Assembly: GCA_973895155.1 (NCBI GenBank)
Contig: OZ316894.1
Location: 19,158,001-19,222,000, forward strand
Length of the DNA: 64,000 bases
Reading direction: 5' to 3'
Origin: Marsupella aquatica
Taxonomy: Eukaryota > Marchantiophyta
The notes below the pieces were generated by a model that was not told the DNA's origin, searched no databases, and worked only from the letters and a program-made list of their open reading frames with translations. Positions 9,857-19,345 of this stretch are shown here, one piece after another; positions within the stretch are counted from its first letter, which is position 1; each line of letters begins with the position of its first letter. Made by a program: the position numbers and the translations under genes.

Positions 9857-11254
9857 CCCACCCATGTTACTGCTGCCCAGAGAGACCGAATTCAACAAAG
9901 GTCCAAGCGCTACTTGTGGAAGGGAGATCATCTTGTGCGCTGCTTGCCAGACAGGGAAGTGGTGGTTCCACCCATTCATGAGAGGGTTGGCCTTATCCGT
10001 AAGGTACATTCTGAGCTTGGTCATTTTGGTGTTAAGAGGACTTATAGCCTCTTGGTCCCCCATTATCATTGGAGAGGCATGCATGGCCAGGTTCGAGATG
10101 TTATTGCCCGGTGTGAGCAGTGTGATAGGGTAAGGACTTCTTTCGCATCTCGGCAACCCACACTTCATCCACTCCCTATTCAGGGCATGTTTTATCGTTG
10201 GTCATGTGATTTGGCTGGAGAATTACCCCTCACATCTCGGGGTAATCTCTACATCATGATCATGATAGAGCATTTCTCCAAGTGGATAGAACTTGTGGCA
10301 TTGCCGGATAAGACCTCCCGTAGCACCAGCCAGACATTCTTGCAACAAGTTCTCAGCCGCTTTGGAGCTTGTGCAGAATGTCTCACTGACCAGGGCTCAG
10401 AGTTTAGAGGAGAGTTCCAGGAGCTGCTTGATCAGGCTCTCATTGATCATCGCCGGACATCACAAGATCACCCACAGGCAGATGGCTTGGCAGAGCGCAT
10501 GGTTCAGACATGCAAGAAGGGCCTTCGGAAGATCTGCCTCACCAAAAACAAGGAGGATTGGGACCTGGCCTTACCCTACATTGCCATGGGGTATAGGATG
10601 TCCAGACATGCATCACTGTCTAACTTTTCTCCCTACTTCTTGTTGTTTGGTCGTCACCCAGTTCCACCTTCTGCTATTGCTTCTCACATGCTTCAGGTGG
10701 TGGACTTGGATTCAACTGTGACTTGGTCTGATGTGATCTCTGAGAGGGCTGCCCTATTCAGGAGGGTTATGCCCATGGCCATGGAGAATTTGGCCATTGC
10801 ACAGCACAGGGACACACTGCGTTATGCACACACACGAGGGGGCACTTTTCAGCCCAAGGTCAGGAAGTTTGAAGTGGGAGATTTTGTGTACTTGCAGTGG
10901 CAAGCTAACGACACCCTGGACACCTCTACCAGTCGCACTATTCTCAAGGTCAAAGCTATTCGACCGTCTGGAGTGCTAGAGTTACAAGGGGCAGATGGGC
11001 GCACAATTGCTGACAATGCCAAGAATTGCACCCCTTGTCATCTGCCTAACTTGGATCCCACCATTGTGACTTCTACTTGGATTCCACCTGTGGACTACCC
11101 TTGCAAAGTGTGTTTGCGAATTGATGATGCTGACCAGATGCTGCTGTGTGACAATTGCAATGGAGGGTACCATCTTTTCTGCCTTCGGCCTGAACTTACC
11201 CAGGTGCCAGAAGGGTTATGGTTTTGCCCTTCTTGTGCTCCACATGCTATCTGA
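9857..11254 (+). CDS. gag-pol: Integrase with C-terminal PHD finger of the gypsy element
   Basis: This is the continuation of the polyprotein in the same frame after the TAA at 9854; residue numbers count from the TTG codon at 9914, as there is no nearby ATG. It begins with the RNase H-integrase linker. The integrase HHCC zinc-binding module has H32, H37, C67 and C70. The DDE catalytic triad is D99 (SCDLAG), D159 (LTDQGSEF) and E194 (DGLAERM). A small beta-barrel-like C-terminal domain (FEVGDFVYLQW) lies near 320-330. A PHD finger closes the protein at 397-441. Integrase joins the cDNA to host DNA; the C-terminal module probably binds chromatin. Expression as part of the polyprotein would need read-through of the TAA or an undamaged sister copy. 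Confidence 0.92.
   Translation, partial: PTHVTAAQRDRIQQRSKRYLWKGDHLVRCLPDREVVVPPIHERVGLIRKVHSELGHFGVKRTYSLLVPHYHWRGMHGQVRDVIARCEQCDRVRTSFASRQPTLHPLPIQGMFYRWSCDLAGELPLTSRGNLYIMIMIEHFSKWIELVALPDKTSRSTSQTFLQQVLSRFGACAECLTDQGSEFRGEFQELLDQALIDHRRTSQDHPQADGLAERMVQTCKKGLRKICLTKNKEDWDLALPYIAMGYRMSRHASLSNFSPYFLLFGRHPVPPSAIASHMLQVVDLDSTVTWSDVISERAALFRRVMPMAMENLAIAQHRDTLRYAHTRGGTFQPKVRKFEVGDFVYLQWQANDTLDTSTSRTILKVKAIRPSGVLELQGADGRTIADNAKNCTPCHLPNLDPTIVTSTWIPPVDYPCKVCLRIDDADQMLLCDNCNGGYHLFCLRPELTQVPEGLWFCPSCAPHAI
11102..11236 (+). other. PHD finger at the integrase C-terminus
   Basis: The C4HC3 zinc ligands are all present: CKVC, then CDNC, then H and C in GYHLFC, then CPSC, with the conserved Trp two residues before the last pair (LWFCPSC). 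PHD fingers read the histone H3 tail, either methylated or unmodified at Lys4. In chromoviruses, a well-known gypsy group, the same C-terminal place is taken by a chromodomain that guides integration. The parallel position suggests a targeting role here, by inference. Confidence 0.92.
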
Positions 11255-11860
11255 CTTTTCTTCAGCCCTCCTTTTGGCTGTGGTCTGGGGGGGATACAGA
11301 GGTTTACACCTCCACTACGTACATACCACCTCAGTTGCTTTTTCTTGGCACTTGTGAATGTGATTGGACTTTTTCTATGCATGTTGGTTGCTAGCAGCTT
11401 GCACATATGCATTGCCGGTGACTTGTATGTTTTTGATACACTATGGCTACGATACTATATGTCACGACAGGATGGCACCAAGGCAATAAGGCGAACCTAC
11501 AAGCGAGAAACCAGACAAAAATGATCAGAGGCCAAAAGTGGTGGACACGTGTCAGGACGGGAGTGGGGCCGGCCGCATGTGCGGCCACCAAACCCGGAGG
11601 AGGCCCGGGGGCACGAGGTCACTCCCGGCGAGTGACCTCCCAACGGTGAGGCCCACCCGCCAGCATTAAAGCCCCCTGCCCTGCGGGAAGCCCTCCAAGA
11701 AAGGGGGGTGCACACGCGCGGTCCCGCACCCAAACCCCCCGCGCCTCCTCCCGTCACCCTCCGCCTCCGCCTTGCCTCCGCCTCGGATGGAGTTGAGTAG
11801 TCTTCAAAAAGGAACCTTGGTATAGAGTTGCTTGTTAAGATTTTACAAGAGTGCACACAT
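11255..11860 (+). other. GC-rich 3' tail of the gypsy element, with hairpins
   Basis: Noncoding. It begins with a G-rich run near 11287 that could be a polypurine tract. A perfect palindrome GGCCGCATGTGCGGCC lies at 11571-11586. A 10-bp stem, GAGGTCACTC/GAGTGACCTC with a 5-base loop, lies at 11615-11639. A CCAGCATTAAAG box near 11660 resembles boxes in the 5' GC-rich modules. TGTCACGACAGG at 11460 looks like an LTR start, but no 5' counterpart exists in the window. Confidence 0.5.
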
Positions 11861-14328
11861 CATGTCCTTGGTATTTTCAGCTTGTTGACTTTACTTGTAA
11901 CCACTCACATAAAAGTTTTAAAGAAAGACTACGCTCAACTATTACTAGTATTTTGCACAACATTCTCAGGAAGCAGTTGTCAAATATCGTACAACCCATG
12001 ATTTGCACCAACCCCGAGTTGATTACAGTTGACTTGAAGCTCACAGTGGTCATTTAGAGACTTCAAGTCCTACAGATCTTAATTAATTGAACTCTGATAA
12101 ACTGGAATTAAGCTTGAGATTAACTTTTCTCATATAATGTACTTTTTCCTCCGTGGTCCTTGTGTATTTTTCTTTTGATTTCCTTTGTTTTACCCTTTTA
12201 TTGGGTTTATTGCCTTTGGGATTATGTCACCCGGGTATGGCTCCTTAGTTCTTCAATTGGCACAAGCACCAGGCTCAATATCAATTCATTGCCCATATGT
12301 TACATCATAAGTAAACATGATTTTGTTGTGCCAAAGGACTTGTATCAGAGCAATCCACACATATTTCCCTTCTGTCAACCAGGAAGTTCAGGCCAGAAGG
12401 AAAGTATATTAAAGCCTGTTCAACAATTCAATGGCCTTTCAAAGTCTGAGACACGCAGGCTATTGTTTCAGCGCCTCCACCCCCCCTGAGATTGCCAGAT
12501 CTAGCAAGTCCTGGAAATTCAGGGCTACAGTCCAAACTAAGGCAACAATTGAGAAACCTTGCCCCAAGGACTAGCTCAAGCATGCCCTAGGCAAAGGCTG
12601 GGAGGGGGGAGGAGAACACTCTGCCAGACTTCTTAAGGAAACATGACATGTAGTAAGCACTCGTTGTAATGCAGGTCCACAAGTCTTGATCTATAAGCAC
12701 ATGTGCAGCAAGAATAAAATACTGCTTGATATCTTTGAAAATGGAAATGACAGTCAGAAGTCAAATGAGAAGACCAAAGAGCGAACAGATCCTTGGGTCC
12801 CAGAAGGGTTGTCAACCCTTACTTTGGCTGAAAGTTTTAATGACCTAGAGTCTAGCACATGTTTTCACCACCAAGTCTTGGATGAGTTATTTTCACTAGC
12901 CTGACCACCCATTCTTTGAACATAAATTGCGGGAAAAAGCACAACGTGAAAAAAAAAGATTCATTTGCTTGTTGGCAGTAAGGTCTACTCTAGACAGTAG
13001 GCCATGACCTCACTCCTGTTTGGAAATTTCTGTTATAGATATCCCACATGTTGACTAGTTGTTAGAGCATCTTTGTGCTTTAGTATATAGTCTATTGTGT
13101 TAGGTGCAGGCTCCCAGAAAGACACTCCAAGAGGACACTTATCCATCTTATGCACTATGTTACAAGTGCGCAGGATATCATTTATTCTTTTCTCCATATA
13201 TTTGTGTGCTGCATTACCCTATAAGTGCATTGTAAATTGCTTCTGCACTTCCTGATATGTGTACATGTAATTTCATGCACAATTTCATGCACTTATATAA
13301 TTTTCTGCTGCAATTATCAATAAATGCATCTTATGTATATGCAGATAAATGCATGTGTAATCTTATAATCTAAATGAGGGTACATGCTTATTGAGGGTCT
13401 ACTCATGCAAAGAGTATTTTTTGTTGCCTTTGCAGCTTAGTTAGGAAATTAGGTGACAACGTGGTTGGCTTGCACTTACCTGCATAATACACTTATAGAT
13501 GCTGCACTTATGCATGTTAGATTGTAGTTACACGCAACGAGGAACAATCATAGGACTTCCCTCGTCTACAACACAACACGTACAAACATAGGAAAACGAG
13601 CCCAGAGAAAACACCAGGAATCATCGCTCTACTTTTGGGATATTGTTCACAAAAATTAATGGCTCAATTACTGATTTGCTTGTCCCCTCGGTTGCATGCA
13701 TACTCAAATCTTTCTCGATGATCAGCTGTACTACCATAGAGTACAAGCTGACTGACTTTAGTCAAGAAAAAGTAAATCAAGGTCCCAACCAGAGTCAACC
13801 CAGGCCCACACCAAGCAAAATCGGAGGCAATTAGCAAATGGAATGATTTGAGTATCTTGACTTGGTGATGTAACACAAAAGCTACTTTATTTTACTACTT
13901 GATGAAGGCTTTTAGGAGGGTACCTGCTACATAGGTGCCATAATACCATTAGGGGTGGTCGAAGGTGGTCCATAGGAACCAATATTGTTTTATACATATA
14001 GAAAGTAGCTAAGATGGTGACTCCTTCCTTGCCCTAGGAAGTAGTTCTCTATTACATGCTTGACAGATTTGAATGAACCTTCATATTTTCCGTGATCAAA
14101 GGAGGACTATTAGATCTAGCTAAAGTTTACGACTTCAGTAAGGATTTAGGCCGAAGAATTGAAAATATCTCAAAACTTTTCTTTGTACATTTTGGAAGAG
14201 GCTTTTCAAGGTAAAAAAATGCAGAGATCGTTATGGCCACAAACTAAGTGCATCCAACTTTCATTCCTAAATGTTTAGAATAGTATTCCATAAAAAAATT
14301 CAGGGAAATGTCTAGAGCAACCTGCATG
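11861..14328. other. AT-rich DNA without a recognisable gene
   Basis: No ORF here shows a known domain. Around 13100-13510 there are scattered short repeats built on GCACTTA and ATGCATG words, but no clear unit could be defined. Confidence 0.5.
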
Positions 14329-14462
14329 ACTGTATATCACACCGCCACAAAGCAAAAGGCGCTTAACCCTGAGATACAATCCCAAAGGCAGGAGACCCAA
14401 TAAAGGAGAGGCAACAAGGGAAATCCCCAGGGAGATCAACAAGCCAAAAAGCCGGAGAGTAC
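14329..14462 (-). repeat. Dispersed repeat family B, copy 2
   Basis: This is a diverged copy of the family at 2005-2170 and 47135-47300. Shared blocks are TATATCAC, ATCCCAAAGGCA and ACCCAAT. On the minus strand it gives a related hydrophobic Leu/Gly-rich peptide ending LLPLGLYLRVKRLLLCGG. Confidence 0.45.
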
Positions 14463-14591
14463 TCAGCAGAAGTCTCCTCACCACAAGAACCACAAATGAA
14501 AAAGTAGAGGCAGGAATACCCTAGTTTCTATTATGTCTTCATAAAACATCAGATTTTTTGGGGTAAGGATTGAACTTGAGTAGTACTATAT

Positions 14592-14878
14592 GTTTTCTTT
14601 CTTTAAAGGGAAAACTGCCTTAGAGTAAGCTATACAAGTGGTTTGCAGGCAGGGAAAAGCCCTGGCTTATACTTTTGTAACTTCATATTATTCCTACAAC
14701 TACCCACAAGCATCTAAAGTATGGGGCAAAACACATGTGACCCACCTTGGCATAGAACCCATATTATATGCCAAAGCAAATCTAGAACAAAATTGTGGGC
14801 GGGGTTTGAAGTTGAGACCTGCTGGTCAAAGGTCACCCCTGGCCACCTGAGCTGGCCACTAGGCACCACTCATGTGGT
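14592..14878 (-). mobile_element. tRNA-derived SINE
   Basis: Read on the minus strand, the head (near 14862-14800) has an A-box-like TGGCCAGCTCAGGTGG and, about 40 bases on, a B-box-like ACTTCAAACCCC, as expected for a polymerase III promoter from a tRNA. The body is about 290 bp and ends in an A-rich tail (AAAGAAAGAAAAC). Flanks resemble a target duplication: TAGTACTATAT at 14581-14591 and TAGTACTGCATAT at 14879-14891, differing by a 2-base insertion. No coding capacity is expected, so mobility would depend on a LINE. Confidence 0.65.
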
Positions 14879-14891
14879 TAGTACTGCATAT

Positions 14892-16357
14892 CTTTCTTTT
14901 ATTGTCTTATGGAAAATTTAGTGTTAAGTGCTTTTATTGTTAGTAAGAGCATTTTATGTGAGGACACTTTCCAAGACAAACAATAGAGGTCGTTGCAAGC
15001 ATTTTGTAGCCAGAATGTGATTGTGATAATTTAGTATTTGGGTTACACTAAATCAGCCCCATCAAATCACAAGGCCACCTCACATGATTTGATGGGGCAG
15101 GGGTCATCAACAAGACAATTCTGGATCCCAAACAAGTATTTGAGTGTTGAATTGAATGCTCTTCCAGACTCCTCATCCTCCTCCTATGACATTATAAGGT
15201 CTGATATATATATATATGTCTTTGAGACCCAAAGGCTTCTGCTACTAAAAGTTCTACACGCCACTCTAATAGACCAAAAAGCGAGAAATCTTGATGTCTA
15301 CTGATAGAATTACTACATTTCCAGATCTAAAACCAAGGGAGAACCAAAAAAAGGAGAGAACTGAGTATTCAGGTTTTGGATGGGGTTGTAGATGTGCAGG
15401 GCGTCCCAAACCCGGGGGCTGGGTTCTTAACGCCAGGCGGCGTTAACCACAGGTTCTGGGAAATCCTGTAACTCATATATGTTTTGTCATTCTGGATCTG
15501 GTATGTCATGGGCTTTTCTGACATTTTGATGTATCACTCAAGACAAATGAAAGGACAAAGGTTACTTTCTGGTTTTGGAAGCAGCATAGACAGAGACTAA
15601 ATCAGTGGCAATGTTGTCGGACACCAGAAGGCTTGATTTCTGTGCCCTGGAAAATATGTGGAGCCTCCACTTGGCGACTATTGCTCATCCTCAAATGTCT
15701 ACAGTAGACCATTATCTATCTTTTCAATTTTGAAAGACAATTTTTAATAAGAGGAAAGTGCTCGGGAGTTTCACCCGTGCAACTGCCTAGATTAAGTGCA
15801 CACGAATAAAGTGACAACTGCTTTGTGGAGATTTTCGAAACCAACTAAACCTACTGTTACAGTAGCACTTTAACTACACCCTTCACCCCAACTAGTGTTA
15901 GTATCGAATTAATGTGAGTGGGAAATTAGCGCTAATAAGATATGAGGGCAATAGGGGTTTTTACACTAGTTGAATCATGCTAGCGCCAAGAATTTCCATG
16001 CTGAACCTGAAGCAGCCACCTTCTTTCCATGTAAATGAACCAATTGCGTAAAATTCATGATTACTGATATTGAGTTACCACTAATCCATCAATGTGACCA
16101 ATATTTCAGTGAAATTAGTGTAACACTAATTGCAGTGAACAGTTCTCTTTTCTAGACAAAAAGTTAACAGCTGGAAGGCATGATTGTGTATTTCACTTAC
16201 TAGCCTGGATGCCTGAGCTTTGCTCTTAAACAGATAGTGATAACCAACAAGATTACCAACCATGTCCGTTTTCAATTTCAATTCATCCCAACTGGCCTGT
16301 GCCCTCAAAGTCACCATCTAGAGGCTTCTCAGAATGTTGGTTGATATTGCACTAGAT
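14892..16357. other. No gene seen; one perfect short palindrome
   Basis: There is no recognisable coding sequence. A perfect 8-bp inverted repeat, TTAACGCCAGGCGGCGTTAA, lies at 15427-15446. An (AT) run lies near 15209-15220. Confidence 0.5.
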
Positions 16358-16365
16358 AGATTGAC

Positions 16366-16670
16366 CTGGGGGCCTCACTCTAAAGGGGCTCTCATATCAG
16401 ACTCAACTTTTTTTTGCTATTAAACACCCTAAAAAAAAAAAAATAATAATAATTTTAAAGCTATGTTTCTACCCCTATATTTCTGGAATATTCTAAAAAT
16501 ATTTCCAAATTTTTTTCTAAAACCATATCTTTTCTTTTAATTCTCAAAATTGCATTTTAAAACCTTAATGTTCTTCTACAGAAATTTCAAGGTATTCTTC
16601 TTAACTCAATAAACAAACACTATACTTATTTTGGCGTGTTGGGTAGAAAGGAATAAGTGAGGACCCGGAA
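16366..16670 (+). mobile_element. MITE of the CTCGGGGG family, diverged copy
   Basis: This copy has the same order of blocks as the copies at 32279, 33828 and 37774: a G-rich end followed by CTCAC, then a run like ACACCCTAAAA, then GGAATATTC, then CCTTAATGTTCTTCTACAG. The right end is GTGAGGACCC. Flanks are AGATTGAC (16358-16365) and GGATTGAC (16671-16678), an 8-bp target duplication with one mismatch. It is older than the other copies, judged by terminal and internal divergence, and has no coding capacity. Confidence 0.65.
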
Positions 16671-16673
16671 GGA

Positions 16674-16955
16674 TTGACTGAATCAAATGAGAAGAATGAG
16701 GCTGTCAGCAATTTGACAGGCTGGGTTTCTTGGGCAAGGTTTCCATCGTTAGAAAAAGTAGATGAAACAAGCAAAAAATCCTTACTGAAATATTGGGGCT
16801 TCGCAAGAACTTGTAGAGAGGGACTCATTTTTTGCCCATGTCTAAGATGCAATTGTAACCAATCAAAGGTTGGAATACGCCCAACTTCACTTTACATGAA
16901 CTTGGGAGCACACTCTGGCAAACCCGTTACCTATCCTAGTCACCTCCTTGTGTGA
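16674..16955 (+). pseudogene. Fragment like the transposase-associated domain of CACTA transposons
   Basis: A 93-codon open stretch whose middle part reads GFARTCREGLIFCPCLRCN. This resembles the transposase-associated domain of plant CACTA (En/Spm) elements, which has a hydrophobic FA block, then a CPC-x2-C zinc-like motif and a later His/Gly block. It lacks an ATG and any transposase core, so it is a relic at best. Its 3' part overlaps dispersed repeat family A. Confidence 0.35.
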
Positions 16956-17330
16956 CCCTTGTGGGTCCCTGTTTTGGTGATGTCACCATGCTTTTTTTTT
17001 ATCAAAACCTTAGACAACCTCTTGCGGTGATATAAAGAATGAACGTTGTTAGGTTTTACTCTATTGAATTTGTTTGGCCCTCATGAATAAACAGTTGGTA
17101 CTCTTTTACTTGGTCTTTACTCTATTGAATTTGTTTGGCCCTCATGAATAAACAGTTGGTACTCTTTTACTTGGTCCAATTCTGTTAAGGATCTCGCATG
17201 TAATTTCTCCAGACCTTACAAATTTTGGCTCAGGCATTGTAAATGGAGTGTATGCTACTGGCTACTTGATTGCAATGGGTGTACAGGTATGATTTGTGTC
17301 TTAGAGTTCTTGTAACCCCTATAGTGAACT
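16860..17330 (+). repeat. Dispersed repeat family A, copy 2
   Basis: This copy matches 965-1315 block by block (ACTTCACTTT, ATGAACTTGGGAGCACACTC, TTATCAAAACCTTAGACAAC, AATTTCTCCAGACCTTACA, GCAATGGGTGTACAGG). A 61-bp tandem duplication at 17055-17176 interrupts it. Confidence 0.6.
17055..17176. repeat. Perfect 61-bp tandem duplication
   Basis: The 61-base unit starting TTTACTCTATTGAATTTG at 17055 is repeated without visible change at 17116. The absence of differences points to a recent event. Confidence 0.95.
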
Positions 17331-18060
17331 TAAGAGCAATCACTGCTACATCGCAAAATTGATATGGAATACAATGAGTTTCAATATGGAAACTCAATTT
17401 TGTTGGTTAATTAAGTCTGAGGGTTATTATACATTTCTATTATTTACATGTATTGTTTGAGTGGGCTTTAAAAGTAGATGTTTGGACCACCATGTTAGAT
17501 CAAGGCCACACTGAGATCTTCTGTTTTCATGAGGAAGAGGGAAATTAACCCAAATGAGGGGTTCAAGAAACAACGCCAAAGAGGGAAATCCCCCGGGAAA
17601 TCCTTCAAAATTGAGACATAGAGGGGAGCTTGTTGAATGATGGTATAAATAAGTTATTATTTCATAGTGGAGATTGGTAGGACTTGGTAGGAATTTAAAG
17701 AAAGGAAAGAAAGTTGGTCCCAACTTCCCCCAATCCATGTTAGGAAAGATATTGCACAGCACATCATCTCAAAAAATTTGTGTACAGTAAGAAATTGACA
17801 TCGGTACATAGTGATTACGTTCACCCAGTCTGGGCTACATCCACGGCCAAGAAGAGAATCACTATCAATGCACAAACAAGTACATCTGCCATGATAACCT
17901 GACAAGCTCACAAGTTGCTTGATGACATTCCTCTTCTCTCCCTCTCAATCTCTACTCTTGAATTGAAACTGATATCTAAATATGAGCACAATGAAGTGCT
18001 CTCACAAGGGTATACCCTAACTTCTCCACTGATCTAACCCCAAAAACCGTCCACCATGGT

Positions 18061-18145
18061 TGAGCTGCTCCGTAGCTAGTTCACCTAACCAGGTGCTAGA
18101 GTTATGTACCAACAACCCAGGGTTTGATCAAACCCAGAGACCAAA
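18061..18145 (+). other. tRNA-like relic (possible SINE head)
   Basis: TAGCTAGTTCACC near 18073 resembles a polymerase III A-box, and GGGTTTGATCAAACCC near 18120 resembles a B-box at tRNA-like spacing. A cloverleaf does not form with intact stems, so it is not called a tRNA gene. No tail or target duplication was defined. Confidence 0.3.
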
Positions 18146-19189
18146 CAATGATTCCTTGGGTGATTTTTTTGGGGTGTCTTGCATGCGGTTGCAATGATTG
18201 TGGGAAGAAGCAATTGATGTCACATTTGCAAGAAAATTGTTGCTTTTGCAAATGGATTGGATGAACCATCATAAGAGGAAAATATCAAGTTTCTCTTGGC
18301 ATCTCAAAGGCAGTGAGGGCAATGAGCCTATTTGATCTCACTATTGCCAATTTCATCCCCATCATCCCCGCCCTCATCCAGCCATTTGGCTTTGACTAGT
18401 GAATATTGAGTAAACAACTGCTACTCAAAGATATATAGTATGCACAGTGCGCCGTCTAATAAACACAAAAGTAGTTGACATAAAAGATAAGTGGTTCAAG
18501 TTTCTAGAGGTTATGTGCACATGATTACACAAAAGAGTTCAAATCAAATAAAGCATGATCACAGAGCATCTAAAATTGTACAACAGAATCACATAAAGTT
18601 TTAACTTATAAACCTACTTAACAAGTAGGAAAAAAGAACTTTGGAATCTTTTTTAATATTTGATGTGATTACATTTGGACGGCAAAACTCCATTAAAACT
18701 GATTTTTTAATCTTTGTCATTGAGGGACGGGCACATACCAATGATGTTTTTCTAGCAATTCTTGGCTTGTTAGAAAGCTCCAAAACACTGGAAAATATTT
18801 TGCTTAATTAATGGGTATTCCATTCAACCAACTACATTTTTACATTCCAAGAAGGCTCAGATGGGAAACCGACCTTGATCAATAGAAAACCTGTCATGGC
18901 CTGAGTGGCCCAGGTTTGACATACCCCCCTTACAGCCATGGGTTATCATATACACATAAAAGAGTGACCTGTGTCTCTTGTATTTGCTAGGTGGGGCATA
19001 ATTGTCCTGGTTGTCAATGAATGCGGTCTGGGTTTGGACTTGCCCGAAAAAGAGAGGCTTTAGAGTTTGTCAACCGACAACTCATCACCCAGACCGTCCC
19101 AGCTGCCTGATCTTGAATTCCCAGCCCTTCCTGGCCCGGCCATGACCTCCTGTCCGTGGCCCCAGCTGGCTCACAACCTGCCCCGACCT

Positions 19190-19345
19190 GGCCCGACCCC
19201 AGCTGTCCCAGGCCCGACCCCAGCTGTCCCAGCCCCAACCCCGGCCTGTCCCAGCCTATCCCGGCCCGCTCCTGGCCTATCCCGGCCCGATCCCGGCCTG
19301 TCCCGGCCTGTCCCGGCCTGTCCCGGCCCCGCACCCGGCCCGGCC
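19190..19345. repeat. C-rich minisatellite with a 10-bp unit
   Basis: The unit TCCCGGCC(T/C)(G/A) repeats with variations (CCCGGCCTGT, CCAGCTGTCC), becoming most regular at about 19290-19325. It stays open in several frames, producing proline-rich ORFs on one strand and glycine/arginine-rich ORFs on the other, which are artefacts of the repeat. Confidence 0.85.

Larger units (their letters stand above)
2684..11860 (+). mobile_element. Ty3/gypsy-type retrotransposon carrying a DNA methyltransferase and a PHD finger
   Basis: A plus-strand retroelement with the order Gag - protease - C5 cytosine methyltransferase - reverse transcriptase - RNase H - integrase - PHD finger. The RT-RH-IN order is diagnostic of Ty3/gypsy rather than Ty1/copia. 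The coding body, 4130-11254, is one frame interrupted by TAG at 4328-4330 and TAA at 9854-9856. Outer limits given here are approximate: they include the GC-rich modules on both sides that share a CATTAAAG box. LTRs, target duplication and a standard plant PBS could not be identified, so the copy may be truncated, or its LTRs may have diverged beyond recognition. The body is CpG-poor (9 CpG in 8281-8880 by hand count), consistent with long methylation. Confidence 0.9.

Noticed and set aside
3842-11471. LTR calls for the gypsy element (PBS-like TGGCACCCCGGG at 3842, LTR-start-like TGTCACGACAGG at 11460)
   Set aside because: No second copy of either flank was found on the other side, and the PBS-like word does not match a tRNA end that I can name. 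Left unresolved.
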